Assembly (NCBI GenBank): GCA_937974565.1
Contig: CALJWL010000016.1
Coordinates: forward strand, 1-64,000
Direction of reading: 5' to 3'
DNA from: an uncultured Arenicella sp.
GTDB taxonomy: Bacteria > Pseudomonadota > Gammaproteobacteria > Arenicellales > Arenicellaceae
DNA length: 64,000 nt
Positions 26,748 to 35,893 of this stretch are shown piece by piece. The notes below the pieces were generated by a model, which saw nothing but the letters and a program-made list of their open reading frames with translations, did not search any database and had not been told where the DNA came from. The position numbers and the translations under genes were made by a program. How positions within the stretch are numbered: position 1 is the stretch's first letter; the number at the start of each line of letters is the position of its first letter.

Positions 26748-28597
26748 TGCGTATCGGGCTTGGTTTGTGGTGGTTGCACATACCGAGTAAGCCAATGCTC
26801 TAAGACGGTAATGCTCCAGCGGCGATACCATGGTCGAAGCTTTATCCAGTGCGGTGTAGCTGGTTGTGTTTTTATAAGCTGATGCCACTCGTGATTAAAC
26901 CACTCATCGAACGGAAACCGGAAGCCTTGTTTGGGGCGATTGCTGACCCAAACAGGTATCTCTGGCACGGCCTTAATCAACAGCTGTTTGCCAAGATCGA
27001 GCCGGTACGTTGCAGGGACTTTGCTAATGGTATCGATTAGCTCTTTATCAACGAATGGCACTCGCAATTCTAAGCCGCAGGCCATGCTCATGACATCGCT
27101 GTCTCGCAGCAGTTGGTTGCGCATATAGGTTTGTAACTCAAGCTGGCTGATTTGGTCAGCCTGCGTGGGGGCGCTCATGGGGGTGTGAATGATGGGCGAG
27201 TCTGGGCTGTGCGCCTCTCTGGTTTGGTTATAGTGGCTTGATCGTGACCCGATTAAACTTGTTAATGCATGAGACTCTTGCTGTGAGAAAATGCCCCTAA
27301 AGCTTTGGTGTGCCTTTGCCAACGATTCAGGTTGTTTGAGATAATCCAGTATTCTAAGGGCCTTACTTGGCAGTTTTTTTCCTAATGAGTGGGAAATCAG
27401 ATCGAACAATTTAGACGCAGTCCGCAGTGACCTTCCCCACCTCATCATTGTTGGAATAGTGCTAAATGATTGATAGCCGGCAAAGAGTTCGTCGCCGCCA
27501 ACGCCTGATAATACAACTTTTTCCCCTGAATCACGGGCGAACTTAGACACACAAAACGTATTAAATCCATCAATAGTAGGTTGATCCACCGCAGCGATAA
27601 ATTCCGCAAAAAGAGGTTTTGCAAGCTCAGCTGTAATTAAAAACTCGGTGTGATGGGTGCCAAAATGCTCTGCCACGCGTTTAGCAATATGACCCTCATT
27701 CCATTGCGGAGATTCAAACGCGATAGAATAAGTGTTAAGTCTCGCGCCAGTGATTTTACAGGCAAGCGCCACCAACGCGGTTGAGTCTATGCCGCCACTT
27801 AAGAAAATGCCTACGGGCACATCGCTAACAAAATGCGCTTTAACCGTACTCTCTAATGCGTTGCGGGTAAGGGTGATGGCTTGCGACTGTGACATCTGTT
27901 GAGGTTTAAATGACAGCGACCAATACGGCGTTTTTTTAAGCGTGTTCGAAGTCCAACGCAATGTATGTCCCGCGGGCAGCATGAACACGTCTGTAAGAAG
28001 GGTGTTTGGTTCCGCTATCGTACCGGTTAAAAAGTAGCTTTTTAAGCCATCTTGACTTAGCTCGTTTGTGTGAAAGTTAGCTTTAAGAAGGCTTCTAACT
28101 TCCGAAGAGAATGCGAAAGAGTGGTCGTTTTTATGAGTGTAGTAAAACGGCTTAATGCCTAACGGGTCTCGGGCAGCGAAACCCGATTGCGAACGCTCGT
28201 CCCAAATAAAGAATGCAAACATGCCTCTTAAATAAGTGACGCATTGCTCACCATACTTTTCATAAAGCCTAAGTATCACCTCGGTATCCGAGTCGCTAGA
28301 GAACTGAACCCCTTGGTCTTCCAGTTCAATCCGAAGTGCTTGGTGGTTATAAATTTCGCCGTTAAACGTAATGGCAATTTGGCCATCAATAACCATTGGT
28401 TGGTGACCTGACTTGCTGAGGTCTATGATGGATAGCCGAGTGTGGCACAAAGACGCCATGCCTGATTTAGACGTGTAATGGCCTTTACCGTCCGGCCCGC
28501 GATGGGCTAAGGCTGTTTGCATCGCCGTCAGGGTTTCGCGTGTTAGCTCTGCATTAGTGCCAGGTTCTGACGTGATTATGCCGGCAATTCCACACAT
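26744..28597 (-). CDS. asnB: Asparagine synthase (glutamine-hydrolysing) family
   Basis: A 617-residue amidotransferase. Cys2 of MCGIAGI is the glutaminase nucleophile (residues 1-215: HRGPDG, FNGEIYNHQ); the C-terminal synthetase has the PP-loop SGGIDSTALV and SGVGGDELFAGY. It is longer than E. coli AsnB and, like many such proteins beside glycosyltransferases in exopolysaccharide or XrtA-type loci, may amidate a sugar or peptide rather than only make asparagine. Overlaps the glycosyltransferase gene. Confidence 0.88.
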   Translation of the reverse strand: MCGIAGIITSEPGTNAELTRETLTAMQTALAHRGPDGKGHYTSKSGMASLCHTRLSIIDLSKSGHQPMVIDGQIAITFNGEIYNHQALRIELEDQGVQFSSDSDTEVILRLYEKYGEQCVTYLRGMFAFFIWDERSQSGFAARDPLGIKPFYYTHKNDHSFAFSSEVRSLLKANFHTNELSQDGLKSYFLTGTIAEPNTLLTDVFMLPAGHTLRWTSNTLKKTPYWSLSFKPQQMSQSQAITLTRNALESTVKAHFVSDVPVGIFLSGGIDSTALVALACKITGARLNTYSIAFESPQWNEGHIAKRVAEHFGTHHTEFLITAELAKPLFAEFIAAVDQPTIDGFNTFCVSKFARDSGEKVVLSGVGGDELFAGYQSFSTIPTMMRWGRSLRTASKLFDLISHSLGKKLPSKALRILDYLKQPESLAKAHQSFRGIFSQQESHALTSLIGSRSSHYNQTREAHSPDSPIIHTPMSAPTQADQISQLELQTYMRNQLLRDSDVMSMACGLELRVPFVDKELIDTISKVPATYRLDLGKQLLIKAVPEIPVWVSNRPKQGFRFPFDEWFNHEWHQLIKTQPATPHWIKLRPWYRRWSITVLEHWLTRYVQPPQTKPDTQ

Positions 28598-28720
28598 AAA
28601 ATTTCTGATTGGCCTCTAAAAACAGTTGGGGGTGAGAGTGAAAACTCGATTAAAACACGAAACCAACGATAACATGCGATTGACTTTTCTTGATCGGCTG
28701 CATTGCGACTTGCCACCGTG

Positions 28721-28764
28721 AGAAAAAAGAGCCGCTCTGGCTTATTAACCAAAGCGGCTCAATT
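28721..28764 (-). terminator. Intrinsic terminator of rne
   Basis: Arms GAGCCGCT (28729-28736) and AGCGGCTC (28753-28760), extendable to 12 bp with one mismatch, 8-base loop. On the minus strand the stem is followed by TTTTTTCT. It lies 21-60 bp after the rne stop. Confidence 0.9.
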
Positions 28765-28784
28765 ACGGCTTTGAACTCTAAGCG

Positions 28785-30881
28785 TTACTCGTTGTCTTTG
28801 TTTTGTGGCTTAGAGTCTTGATTTTTGCCTTGGTCTGTTCCGACATCGTTCTTTTGGTAGTTTTTGTTTCGATTTCGATTTCGGTTTCGATTTCGGTTTC
28901 GGTTTCGATTATCCGCAGGCTTTTCCGTTACACCACCTTTGTCTTGACTAGGGCCGCTTTTCTGGTTTTGTTTGGCGTCTTTTTGGTGTTTGTTACCACC
29001 GTGGTTCTGCCCTTGTTTGGCATTGGGCTTGTTGCGGTTATTGTGTTGATTGCCACGGCCACCACGGTTACCACCTTGGTTGCGCCCACCACGGTTATTG
29101 TTATTGCGGTGAGCATGAGGGGTCTGTTTTTTCTCTTTTTTAGGCTCTTCTTCTTGGCCTGTTCCAAATAAAGCGCGCCATAACCGGACAAACAAACCGG
29201 GTTTAACGGGTTCAGGTTTGGGTTCAGGCGCGGGTGGTTTGTCGCCCATCTGCACTGACTCAATGCCGACCGCTGGCGGTGTGTTTGCCGCAATAACCAC
29301 ATTGTTTGCTTGATTTTTTTTCTGATACTTCGCCTTGCGCGGGTCTTCTTTGGGCTCTTGAATCTCAGTTTTGTAGCTTGGCAGATCGGGCATTTCATCC
29401 AAGTCTTCACTGCGCAGACGTTGGATTTTAAAGTGCGGTGTCTCAAGCTCAATGGTTGGTATGATTGTGATGTTGGTGCCCAAACGATTTTCCAACAAAC
29501 TGACTTCATGACGCTTTTCATTGAGAAGATACGTTGCTGTTTTTATTGGCAAATGAGCAATTACGGCTTCTGTATTCTCTTTTAGCGATTCCTCTTCGAT
29601 GATGCGCAATACGCTTAATGAAGATGAACCAACGCTACGAATATGCCCATTGCCTTCACATCGTGGACACACATGATAGTTTGAATCTGAAATGGACGAA
29701 CGTAGACGTTGACGCGACATTTCCAGTAAACCGAAACGTGAAATGCGGCCCACTTGCACACGAGCCCGGTCGGCTTTTAATGCGTCTTGAAGTCGCTGTT
29801 CAACAGCTCGTTGATTTTTGGAAGCCAGCATGTCAATGAAGTCAATGACCACTAAGCCGCCCAAATCTCGTATGCGAAGTTGCCGTGCTATTTCTTCGGC
29901 TGCTTCAAGGTTGGTTTGCAGGGCGGTTTCTTCAATATCGCCGCCTTTGGTGGCACGCGCGGAGTTAACGTCTATTGATGTTAAGGCCTCTGTGGGGTCA
30001 ATAACCAACGCACCGCCTGACTGAAGGTTTACTTCACGTGCATAGGCAGATTCAATTTGGTGTTCGACTTGGTAGCGAGAAAACAGTGGCACAGTATCAT
30101 CATAAAGCTTGAGCTTAATAACATTGTGCGGCATTACTTGATTCATGAAACGAGAAGCGCGCTCAAAGACTTCTTTATCGTCGATAATTATTTCACTGAT
30201 ATCACTGCGAAAATAGTCTCGGATCGAGCGAACGACTAAGTTTGTTTCTCGGTAAACCAAGAACGGTGCTGGCTCAGCTTCTGCGGCTTGGTCTATGGCT
30301 TCTGAAAGTCTCTGAAGGTAGTCTAAATCCCATTGTAATTCTTCGGACGATTTGCCGATGCCTGCTGTACGTGCAATCAGAGCGTGTTCGCGAGGGATGT
30401 CTAGCTCAGACATGGCCTCTCGTAACTCTTGACGTTCTTTTCCTTCAATGCGACGTGATATGCCACCGCCCTTCGGGTTGTTAGGCATAAATACTAGGTA
30501 ACGCCCAGCTAAGCTGATGAACGTGGTTAGGGCTGCACCTTTGTTACCACGCTCGTCTTTTTCAACTTGCACTAACAACTCTTGACCGTTCTTTAATACA
30601 TCGGCAATTTTAACTTGAGAGATGGGCGTTTCAGAGTTGTAATTTTGAAAGTAAGCACGCGACACTTCTTTCATAGGCAAAAAGCCTTGACGATTACCGC
30701 CGTATTCGACAAAAGCAGCCTCTAAGCTTGGCTCAATTCGAGTAATTTTGCCCTTGTAAATATTGCCTTTTTTCAGCGCGCTATTGGCTGACTCAATATC
30801 CAAATCGACTAATTTCTGGCCGTCGACGATTGCTACTCGCAACTCTTCAGGGTGAGTTGCATTAAATAACATTCTTTTCAT
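28785..30881 (-). CDS. rne: Ribonuclease E
   Basis: Endoribonuclease of mRNA decay and rRNA/tRNA maturation, degradosome scaffold. Residues 1-510 are the catalytic half: S1 domain near 36-120 (KGNIYKGKITRIEPSLEAAFVEYG), 5' sensor, DNase I-like region with VVIDFIDM, and the zinc link CPRCEGNGH. The 185-residue C-terminal part is far shorter than the 530 residues of E. coli RNase E and consists of basic, Asn/Gly/Arg-rich sequence (RGGRNQGGNRGGRGNQ, then seven or more NR repeats), suitable for RNA binding; enolase or PNPase docking sites are not evident. Start MKRMLFNATHPEELRVAIVDGQ as in other RNase E. Its 5' region is 1.55 kb. Confidence 0.95.
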   Translation of the reverse strand: MKRMLFNATHPEELRVAIVDGQKLVDLDIESANSALKKGNIYKGKITRIEPSLEAAFVEYGGNRQGFLPMKEVSRAYFQNYNSETPISQVKIADVLKNGQELLVQVEKDERGNKGAALTTFISLAGRYLVFMPNNPKGGGISRRIEGKERQELREAMSELDIPREHALIARTAGIGKSSEELQWDLDYLQRLSEAIDQAAEAEPAPFLVYRETNLVVRSIRDYFRSDISEIIIDDKEVFERASRFMNQVMPHNVIKLKLYDDTVPLFSRYQVEHQIESAYAREVNLQSGGALVIDPTEALTSIDVNSARATKGGDIEETALQTNLEAAEEIARQLRIRDLGGLVVIDFIDMLASKNQRAVEQRLQDALKADRARVQVGRISRFGLLEMSRQRLRSSISDSNYHVCPRCEGNGHIRSVGSSSLSVLRIIEEESLKENTEAVIAHLPIKTATYLLNEKRHEVSLLENRLGTNITIIPTIELETPHFKIQRLRSEDLDEMPDLPSYKTEIQEPKEDPRKAKYQKKNQANNVVIAANTPPAVGIESVQMGDKPPAPEPKPEPVKPGLFVRLWRALFGTGQEEEPKKEKKQTPHAHRNNNNRGGRNQGGNRGGRGNQHNNRNKPNAKQGQNHGGNKHQKDAKQNQKSGPSQDKGGVTEKPADNRNRNRNRNRNRNRNKNYQKNDVGTDQGKNQDSKPQNKDNE
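28867..28908. repeat. TTTCGR hexanucleotide array inside rne
   Basis: Seven uninterrupted copies of TTTCG(A/G) on the plus strand encode the (Asn-Arg)n tract of RNase E. Copy-number change would lengthen or shorten the tract without breaking the frame. Confidence 0.95.
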
Positions 30882-31104
30882 GATCGTTCTCTGGTGCCCA
30901 AGGCACTTTAATGGGTAATCATGAGATAGTGGAGTAATACAATCACCGCGCGATATTGAGCGCAGAAATACAGACGGGGAAATAGGTGGACAGTAATAAA
31001 CAAATTGTGTTTGTTATCACTGAATCCATAAAAAGTCATCAGCGTTAAGGCTGTTGCAGGTGCTAAATACCACACCACTATACCTAAGACTGCGATTAAG
31101 CGTT

Positions 31105-31152
31105 ACCAATGAAATTTACTAACGTAGGTTAGCTTTTCGATATCTCATTGGT
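31105..31152 (-). promoter_or_regulatory. Nested stem-loop in the rne leader
   Basis: Outer 8-bp stem ACCAATGA (31105-31112) with TCATTGGT (31145-31152), inner hairpin CTAAC-GTAG-GTTAG (31119-31132). It would be in the transcript about 225-270 nt before the rne start codon, where E. coli RNase E has the stem-loops used for autoregulation. Equivalence is inference. Confidence 0.4.
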
Positions 31153-31703
31153 TGCTCAAAATTTCAAAAAGAACAATTGAGTCAATAATTTACTGTTTTC
31201 TTCGCGCTATTGGCGCTGCCAGCCTAAACAATTCTGTTTGCCGTTAAAACTAATCCGCCTTCAAATAAACTTAGGGTACAAGACCAAACCATATCTGTTT
31301 AGATAGCGGGTTTTGCGTTAATACTTTGCGAATGCTTTGTCAGTACAAGCGCAGCACTAAAGTTAATTGAGTTACGCGTTTATACAAAGCGTGTAAAACA
31401 AGTGTTTAGGTTATTGGTTTTCATGTATTTAACCGCCGCTGTTTAATACAGGAAGCCAGATAAATAGACAAAAACGTGTTCTTCAATCAATCTAATGCCG
31501 TCAATTAAGAACGCCATCAGACTCATGTTGATCGCTGCCGGATAACGCACTGTAAGTTGATGTGCTTATACATAGGCCAATATACATTACGAAACCGAAA
31601 ACCGGTTCGTTAGATACATTGGCGAGCAGTGATCGAAAATTTTACCTTTTCCGATATGTGTGTCGTCTGGCCTAGTTAATTAAAATGTATAGACCGCTTG
31701 CAC

Positions 31704-31815
31704 CGACACCCATCTGTCGTATTGCCCGTTTCTCCACCGTGTATAGCAAACGCTTAACACGGAGATTACCGAGTGGGCTCTTTCAAGCCCGCGCCTCCAA
31801 AGTTCAGGGTGGAGG
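31704..31815 (-). ncRNA. Structured RNA element (rne leader or separate RNA)
   Basis: Four stem-loops follow one another within 112 bp: CCTCCA/TGGAGG (31794-31799 / 31810-31815), GGGCT/AGCCC closed by a GAAA-like loop on the minus strand (31775-31790), CTCC..CGTGT/ACACGGAG with a 2-base bulge (31732-31764), and CGACA/TGTCG (31704-31719). The minus strand contains AAACGGGCAA followed by a CGACA stem, which resembles my memory of the 5' end of the E. coli rne leader. Either a distant rne leader element or an independent RNA gene. Confidence 0.4.
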
Positions 31816-32434
31816 ACATACCCCGTTCCAATGTTTCTTTACTGTCTGCTGAAATCAGTGATTAACACTGAGCTTGCTATTTAAAAATAACCAGCAGTGG
31901 CCATTTGTTGCCAAAATCGCTCGTCGTCGCCTTTTTTTGCGAACCGTGACATAACAATTAAAAAGAAACCTTGGATAGTCTGGCTTTGAATGCGTATTTT
32001 CATTAGCATCGCCGCCAAGTTTACCAATATTAAGAAAAACTGAGTGGTACGCTATCATGAAATAACGCCTGCTTAGATTTTCCTAGAATTTTTTCTCGTT
32101 AGGCTGACTCACCCCTGTTTCTGGGGCAAACCCTGATTTGAATAAACAGTCATTCGAATTAAAAATTTAATCGATAGTAAGACCATAATAAAACCATAGG
32201 CCTGATGATTGTCTATGAAAAGACATTCAATACAGCCGCCTGTCGCGTAAATCAAACTAAATCGCTTATATATACGCATTCTGAATGATATCAGTCAGGC
32301 CGCCATGGTGCAATTAATAGAAGGCATGCGAGACGTGATTAATTGTCGCTAAATCATTTAATTGGGTACTCTTGATGCTGATAGTTCGGGTTAAACACCC
32401 TATAATTACGCCTAGAATTCAATGAGGCTCAATT

Positions 32435-33730
32435 TTGTCAGCGAGTAAGTTACGATCACGGTCGGCTAATAATCAAAAGAACACACCTAACAGCAGGGCG
32501 AAAGGCGCGAAAAAGCGAGCGAGGAGGAGTGCGCGATCAAAACAAGAGGAGGCTGTCGTCGATAGAGGTAATAAAAAAGCCAACAGCCATAAAGCTAGAA
32601 AGAAAGCCACCAACAGCAACACTTCTGCTAGTAAGGCATTCAACCCGCTAAAGAGTGCTACAAAGAATGCTAAACGACGGCCGCATCACCAAGACGCTGA
32701 TTCTGGTCGCAACGCCATTCGTTCAAAAAAAACTAAGGAACCATTACTAGGAAGAGCCAGCACGGCCACTCGTGATAACACGAAACCTTATTTTATTGAG
32801 GTTGACTCAGAGCATGCGGGTCAGCGGGTTGATAACTTTTTAGTGGCTCGGTTAAAAGGCGTTCCGAAAACACACATTTACAGAATCATTCGCAAAGGCG
32901 AAGTTAGAGTGAACAAAGGAAGAGTGAAACAGACGTCTCGACTGGCTGAAGGTGACTCGGTTCGGATTCCGCCAATTAGGCTAACTGAGCCAAATCAGGC
33001 CGTGGATGGAGCCCGATACTCCTTTTTAAATAAAGCGATTTTATATGAAGACGATGCATTGCTGGTGATCAATAAACCTTCAGGTATGGCGGTGCATGCA
33101 GGCAGTGGAATTAAGGTCGGCGTGATTGAGGCGCTCAGAGCGTTGCGGTCAGACATCGCTTACTTGGAGCTGGCTCATCGGCTTGATAGAGAGACGTCTG
33201 GTTGCTTGGTTATGGCGAAAAAGTCCAGTGTGTTAAAGGCTTTGAACGAAGACTTCAAAACCAATTCATTAAAGAATAAACGCTTAGATAAACGATACTT
33301 GGCTTTGGTTAAGGGGAGGTGGAAGCACGGCCAACGCCGCATTACCAAACCGCTGAATACCGATGCGCGTCGACATGGCGAGCGGCATGTGGTGGTTGAT
33401 GAGGCGGGCAGTTATGCCAGCTCAATAGTAACGCCAATTGATGTGTCACCCGCCGCCTCATTGCTTGAAGTTAAACTGTTAACCGGCCGCACCCATCAAG
33501 TGCGAGTACACGCACTCTCTGAAGGACACCCGATTGCTGGTGACTCTCGCTACGGTGATATGGCGTTCAACAAAGAGCTTAAGCAAATTAAGCTATTTCG
33601 TTTGTTTTTACACGCCTGTAAATTGACGTTTACTCACCCAATATCAGGTGCTTTGGTTATGGTTGACGCGCCGTTACCAGACGATTTAAACGTGGTATTG
33701 GAGCAGCTTAGTTTATGTACCAACTCGTAA
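32435..33730 (+). CDS. rluC: RluC-type 23S rRNA pseudouridine synthase with basic N-terminal extension
   Basis: Makes pseudouridines at 955, 2504 and 2580 of 23S rRNA (E. coli RluC). After an extension of about 110 residues rich in Lys/Arg/Ala/Ser come an S4 RNA-binding domain (about 118-180, GQRVDNFLVARLKGVPK, RKGEVRVNKG) and the catalytic domain with HRLDRETSG, whose Asp is the nucleophile, and GRTHQVRVH. The start is TTG at 32435 with GAGG eight bases before it; there is no ATG, GTG or TTG in frame between it and the S4 domain, so the extension is almost certainly translated. E. coli RluC lacks it. Divergent from rne as in many gammaproteobacteria; overlaps the HAD gene by 16 bp. Confidence 0.92.
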   Translation: MSASKLRSRSANNQKNTPNSRAKGAKKRARRSARSKQEEAVVDRGNKKANSHKARKKATNSNTSASKAFNPLKSATKNAKRRPHHQDADSGRNAIRSKKTKEPLLGRASTATRDNTKPYFIEVDSEHAGQRVDNFLVARLKGVPKTHIYRIIRKGEVRVNKGRVKQTSRLAEGDSVRIPPIRLTEPNQAVDGARYSFLNKAILYEDDALLVINKPSGMAVHAGSGIKVGVIEALRALRSDIAYLELAHRLDRETSGCLVMAKKSSVLKALNEDFKTNSLKNKRLDKRYLALVKGRWKHGQRRITKPLNTDARRHGERHVVVDEAGSYASSIVTPIDVSPAASLLEVKLLTGRTHQVRVHALSEGHPIAGDSRYGDMAFNKELKQIKLFRLFLHACKLTFTHPISGALVMVDAPLPDDLNVVLEQLSLCTNS

Positions 33731-34383
33731 TTTTTGATTGGGATGGCACCCTGATGGACTCAACCCAAAAAATTGCCAACTGCTTACGCGCCTCTGCCCG
33801 TGACCTTGATTTGGTTCTGCCAAGCGTAGAAGCAGCAAAAAACGTCATTGGCTTAGGGTTAGAGGAGTGTATGCAGATTTTATTTCCTCAAGCCAGCAAT
33901 CATCAACATCAAGAATTAGTTAAACGCTATCGTTATCACTTTGTAACCGCAGATGGCACTTCACAAGATTTGTTTTTGGGTGTTGAAGACGGATTGAAAC
34001 AGTTGGATGAACAAGGCGTCTTATTAGCGGTGGCAACGGGTAAGTCACGAGTGGGATTGGAGCGGGTGTTTAAAGACAGTGACATCCAATCATTGTTTAC
34101 CGTCAGTCGGTGCGCTGATGAAACACGGGGCAAACCACACCCACAGATGTTGCATGAGATCCTTGATTTTACAGCGATCAACGCCAATAAAGCTATTATG
34201 GTTGGCGACACTTCCTATGATATGCAGATGGCCTTGAATGCGGGTTTGGTTGGCTTGGGTGTTTCCTACGGAGCGCACAGCGAACAAACCTTGCTGGATC
34301 ATCAGGCAGCGGTTGTTCTGCCATCTGTGCAAGCCATGATTGACTGGCTGCTAGATGGGCGGGTTGAGCAAGCGTATTGTTAA
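33715..34383 (+). CDS. HAD family phosphatase (Gph-like)
   Basis: A 222-residue HAD-IA hydrolase resembling phosphoglycolate phosphatase. Motif I is FDWDGTLMDS (D9, D11), motif II ATGKS, motif III GKPHPQMLHEIL and motif IV GDTSYDMQMA. The gene overlaps rluC by 16 bp, a pairing conserved in Pseudomonas and relatives, so it is probably cotranslated. Substrate unknown. Confidence 0.9.
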   Translation: MYQLVIFDWDGTLMDSTQKIANCLRASARDLDLVLPSVEAAKNVIGLGLEECMQILFPQASNHQHQELVKRYRYHFVTADGTSQDLFLGVEDGLKQLDEQGVLLAVATGKSRVGLERVFKDSDIQSLFTVSRCADETRGKPHPQMLHEILDFTAINANKAIMVGDTSYDMQMALNAGLVGLGVSYGAHSEQTLLDHQAAVVLPSVQAMIDWLLDGRVEQAYC

Positions 34384-34404
34384 TTGGCTTTTCAATGAAA
34401 AAAT

Positions 34405-34818
34405 ATGACAGAAGAAATAAAATTGGGCGTCCTAACACCCGAACAAACTCAGCAAAGTAATGTGATCGGTTCCACCTCTGGTCTAGAAGAAGGCGGTAAA
34501 GGGTTGAGATTTGATGTGATTGATGCGAAGGGCGAAACTATTCCCGCGTTTGTTGTGCATTTTGATTATCATTACTTTGCTTACCTGAATCGCTGTGGTC
34601 ATATCGCAGTGCAATTAGACTACATGCCCGGCGATTTTTTTAGTGATGACGGTCAAACGCTCGTGTGCGCTACTCATGGTGCTGAATACGCACCAGACAC
34701 GGGTGCATGCCTTGGTGGCCCCTGCTATGGCGTTGGCCTAGAACCGTTAACCATTCGAATTGACGGTGACGTGATTTTGCTGGAGACCAATGGTTACAGT
34801 GTGGCGCCGGTTGTTTAA
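34405..34818 (+). CDS. Rieske [2Fe-2S] domain protein
   Basis: A 137-residue soluble protein with a Rieske cluster site: first pair CGH (NRCGHIAVQL), second pair CATH (VCATHGAEYAPDTG), separated by 40 residues. No membrane anchor, so it resembles ferredoxin-type Rieske proteins rather than the bc1 subunit. It lies between the HAD and SppA genes, an arrangement found in related gammaproteobacteria; no ribosome site is clear. Partner unknown. Confidence 0.85.
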   Translation: MTEEIKLGVLTPEQTQQSNVIGSTSGLEEGGKGLRFDVIDAKGETIPAFVVHFDYHYFAYLNRCGHIAVQLDYMPGDFFSDDGQTLVCATHGAEYAPDTGACLGGPCYGVGLEPLTIRIDGDVILLETNGYSVAPVV

Positions 34819-34879
34819 ATGCGAGCATGTTCTGATATGACAAACCCCAAAATAGGAACTTAACTTAGAGGAAATTTAG

Positions 34880-35869
34880 ATGTTTGGTAAAAAGAAAGAA
34901 AGTGGTGCCTTACCAGGCAGTAATCGTGTTCCGGTGACGTCGAGCGAGGTGCTTGAACGCTTGGCGGTTGACTACATGAAAGACCGTAAATGGAAACGTT
35001 TTTTTCGCTTTATCCTACTCGCTATTTTCGTGATTTATATTTTCAGCGTGATTAACATGGCCAACAACCAAAGCGGCATGGTTAATGCGACAAAGCCACA
35101 TACCGCGCTGGTTGACATGGTTGGTGTGATTGGTTTGGAAGGCGGCATCAGTGCTGACCGAACTAATAGCAGCATTCGTAAAGCCTTTAAAGCAAAGAAC
35201 GCAAAAGGCGTGGTACTGAGAATAAACAGTCCTGGTGGGTCTCCGGTGCAATCGGATGAAATTAACGCTGAAATAACTCGGATGCGTAAATTGTACCCGA
35301 ATAAGCCAGTGTACGTAGTGGTGTCGGACGTATGCGCTTCGGGCGGCTATTATATTGCCGCCGCCGCCGATAGCATTTACGCCAACCCGTCATCAATCGT
35401 AGGTTCCATCGGTGTGCGTATGGACAGCTTTGGTTTTGTTGATGCCATAGAAAAATTAGGTGTGGAACGACGCTCGCTGACCGCAGGCGAGAACAAATCG
35501 ATATTGGACCCGTTCTTACCAATAAAACCAGAACAACAGGCTCATGCTCGTGAAATGCTTGGCGTGGTACATCAAGAATTCATTGATGTTGTTAAACGTG
35601 GTCGAGGTGCCAGATTAGCCGATAATCCAGAATTGTTTTCCGGTTTATTCTGGAGTGGCCGGCAAGCGAAAGAGTTGGGCTTGATTGATGAGTTCGGCGG
35701 CCTTGATTACGTTGCCAGAGAAGTGATCGGCCAACAGCAAATAGTTGATTACACTTATCGACCTGATTTTTTAGAGCAATTTTCACGAGATTTAGGAGTG
35801 TCAATTGCCACCACATTAAGTGAGGTTTTTGGCGGTAGCGTAAACAGCAATGCGTTTAATTTACGTTAG
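34880..35869 (+). CDS. sppA: Signal peptide peptidase SppA-type S49 protease
   Basis: A 329-residue inner-membrane protease with one N-terminal transmembrane helix (about 40-60, FILLAIFVIYIFSVI) and a periplasmic catalytic domain. The catalytic dyad can be read as Ser in ASGGYYIAAAAD and Lys in AGENKSILDPF, as in the short, half-length SppA of Bacillus. It digests leftover signal peptides. AGAGGAAATTTAG precedes the ATG. Last gene of the rluC operon. Confidence 0.92.
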   Translation: MFGKKKESGALPGSNRVPVTSSEVLERLAVDYMKDRKWKRFFRFILLAIFVIYIFSVINMANNQSGMVNATKPHTALVDMVGVIGLEGGISADRTNSSIRKAFKAKNAKGVVLRINSPGGSPVQSDEINAEITRMRKLYPNKPVYVVVSDVCASGGYYIAAAADSIYANPSSIVGSIGVRMDSFGFVDAIEKLGVERRSLTAGENKSILDPFLPIKPEQQAHAREMLGVVHQEFIDVVKRGRGARLADNPELFSGLFWSGRQAKELGLIDEFGGLDYVAREVIGQQQIVDYTYRPDFLEQFSRDLGVSIATTLSEVFGGSVNSNAFNLR

Positions 35870-35893
35870 TAGTTTTGGTTTCAGTGGTTATGG

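Larger units (their letters stand above)
30885..32434. other. 1.55-kb region between rne and rluC
   Basis: Contains no supported protein gene. It must hold the rne leader and promoter (minus) and the rluC promoter (plus). Recognised structures: a nested stem-loop at 31105-31152 (outer ACCAATGA / TCATTGGT, inner CTAAC / GTTAG) and a cluster of four hairpins at 31704-31815, listed separately. A 67-codon minus frame at 31855-32058 is not protein-like. Such length is unusual: the E. coli rne leader is about 360 nt. Confidence 0.6.

Noticed and set aside
28803-29171. Hydrophobic 122-codon plus-strand frame opposite the rne tail
   Set aside because: Its VSISISVSVS run is only the complement of the NR/RGG repeats; an artefact of low complexity.
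28928-29521. 197-codon minus frame inside rne
   Set aside because: Alternate frame of the repetitive rne C-terminus.
31855-32058. 67-codon minus frame in the rne-rluC gap
   Set aside because: No ribosome site, no recognisable pattern; the poly-Arg stretch looks like non-coding translation.
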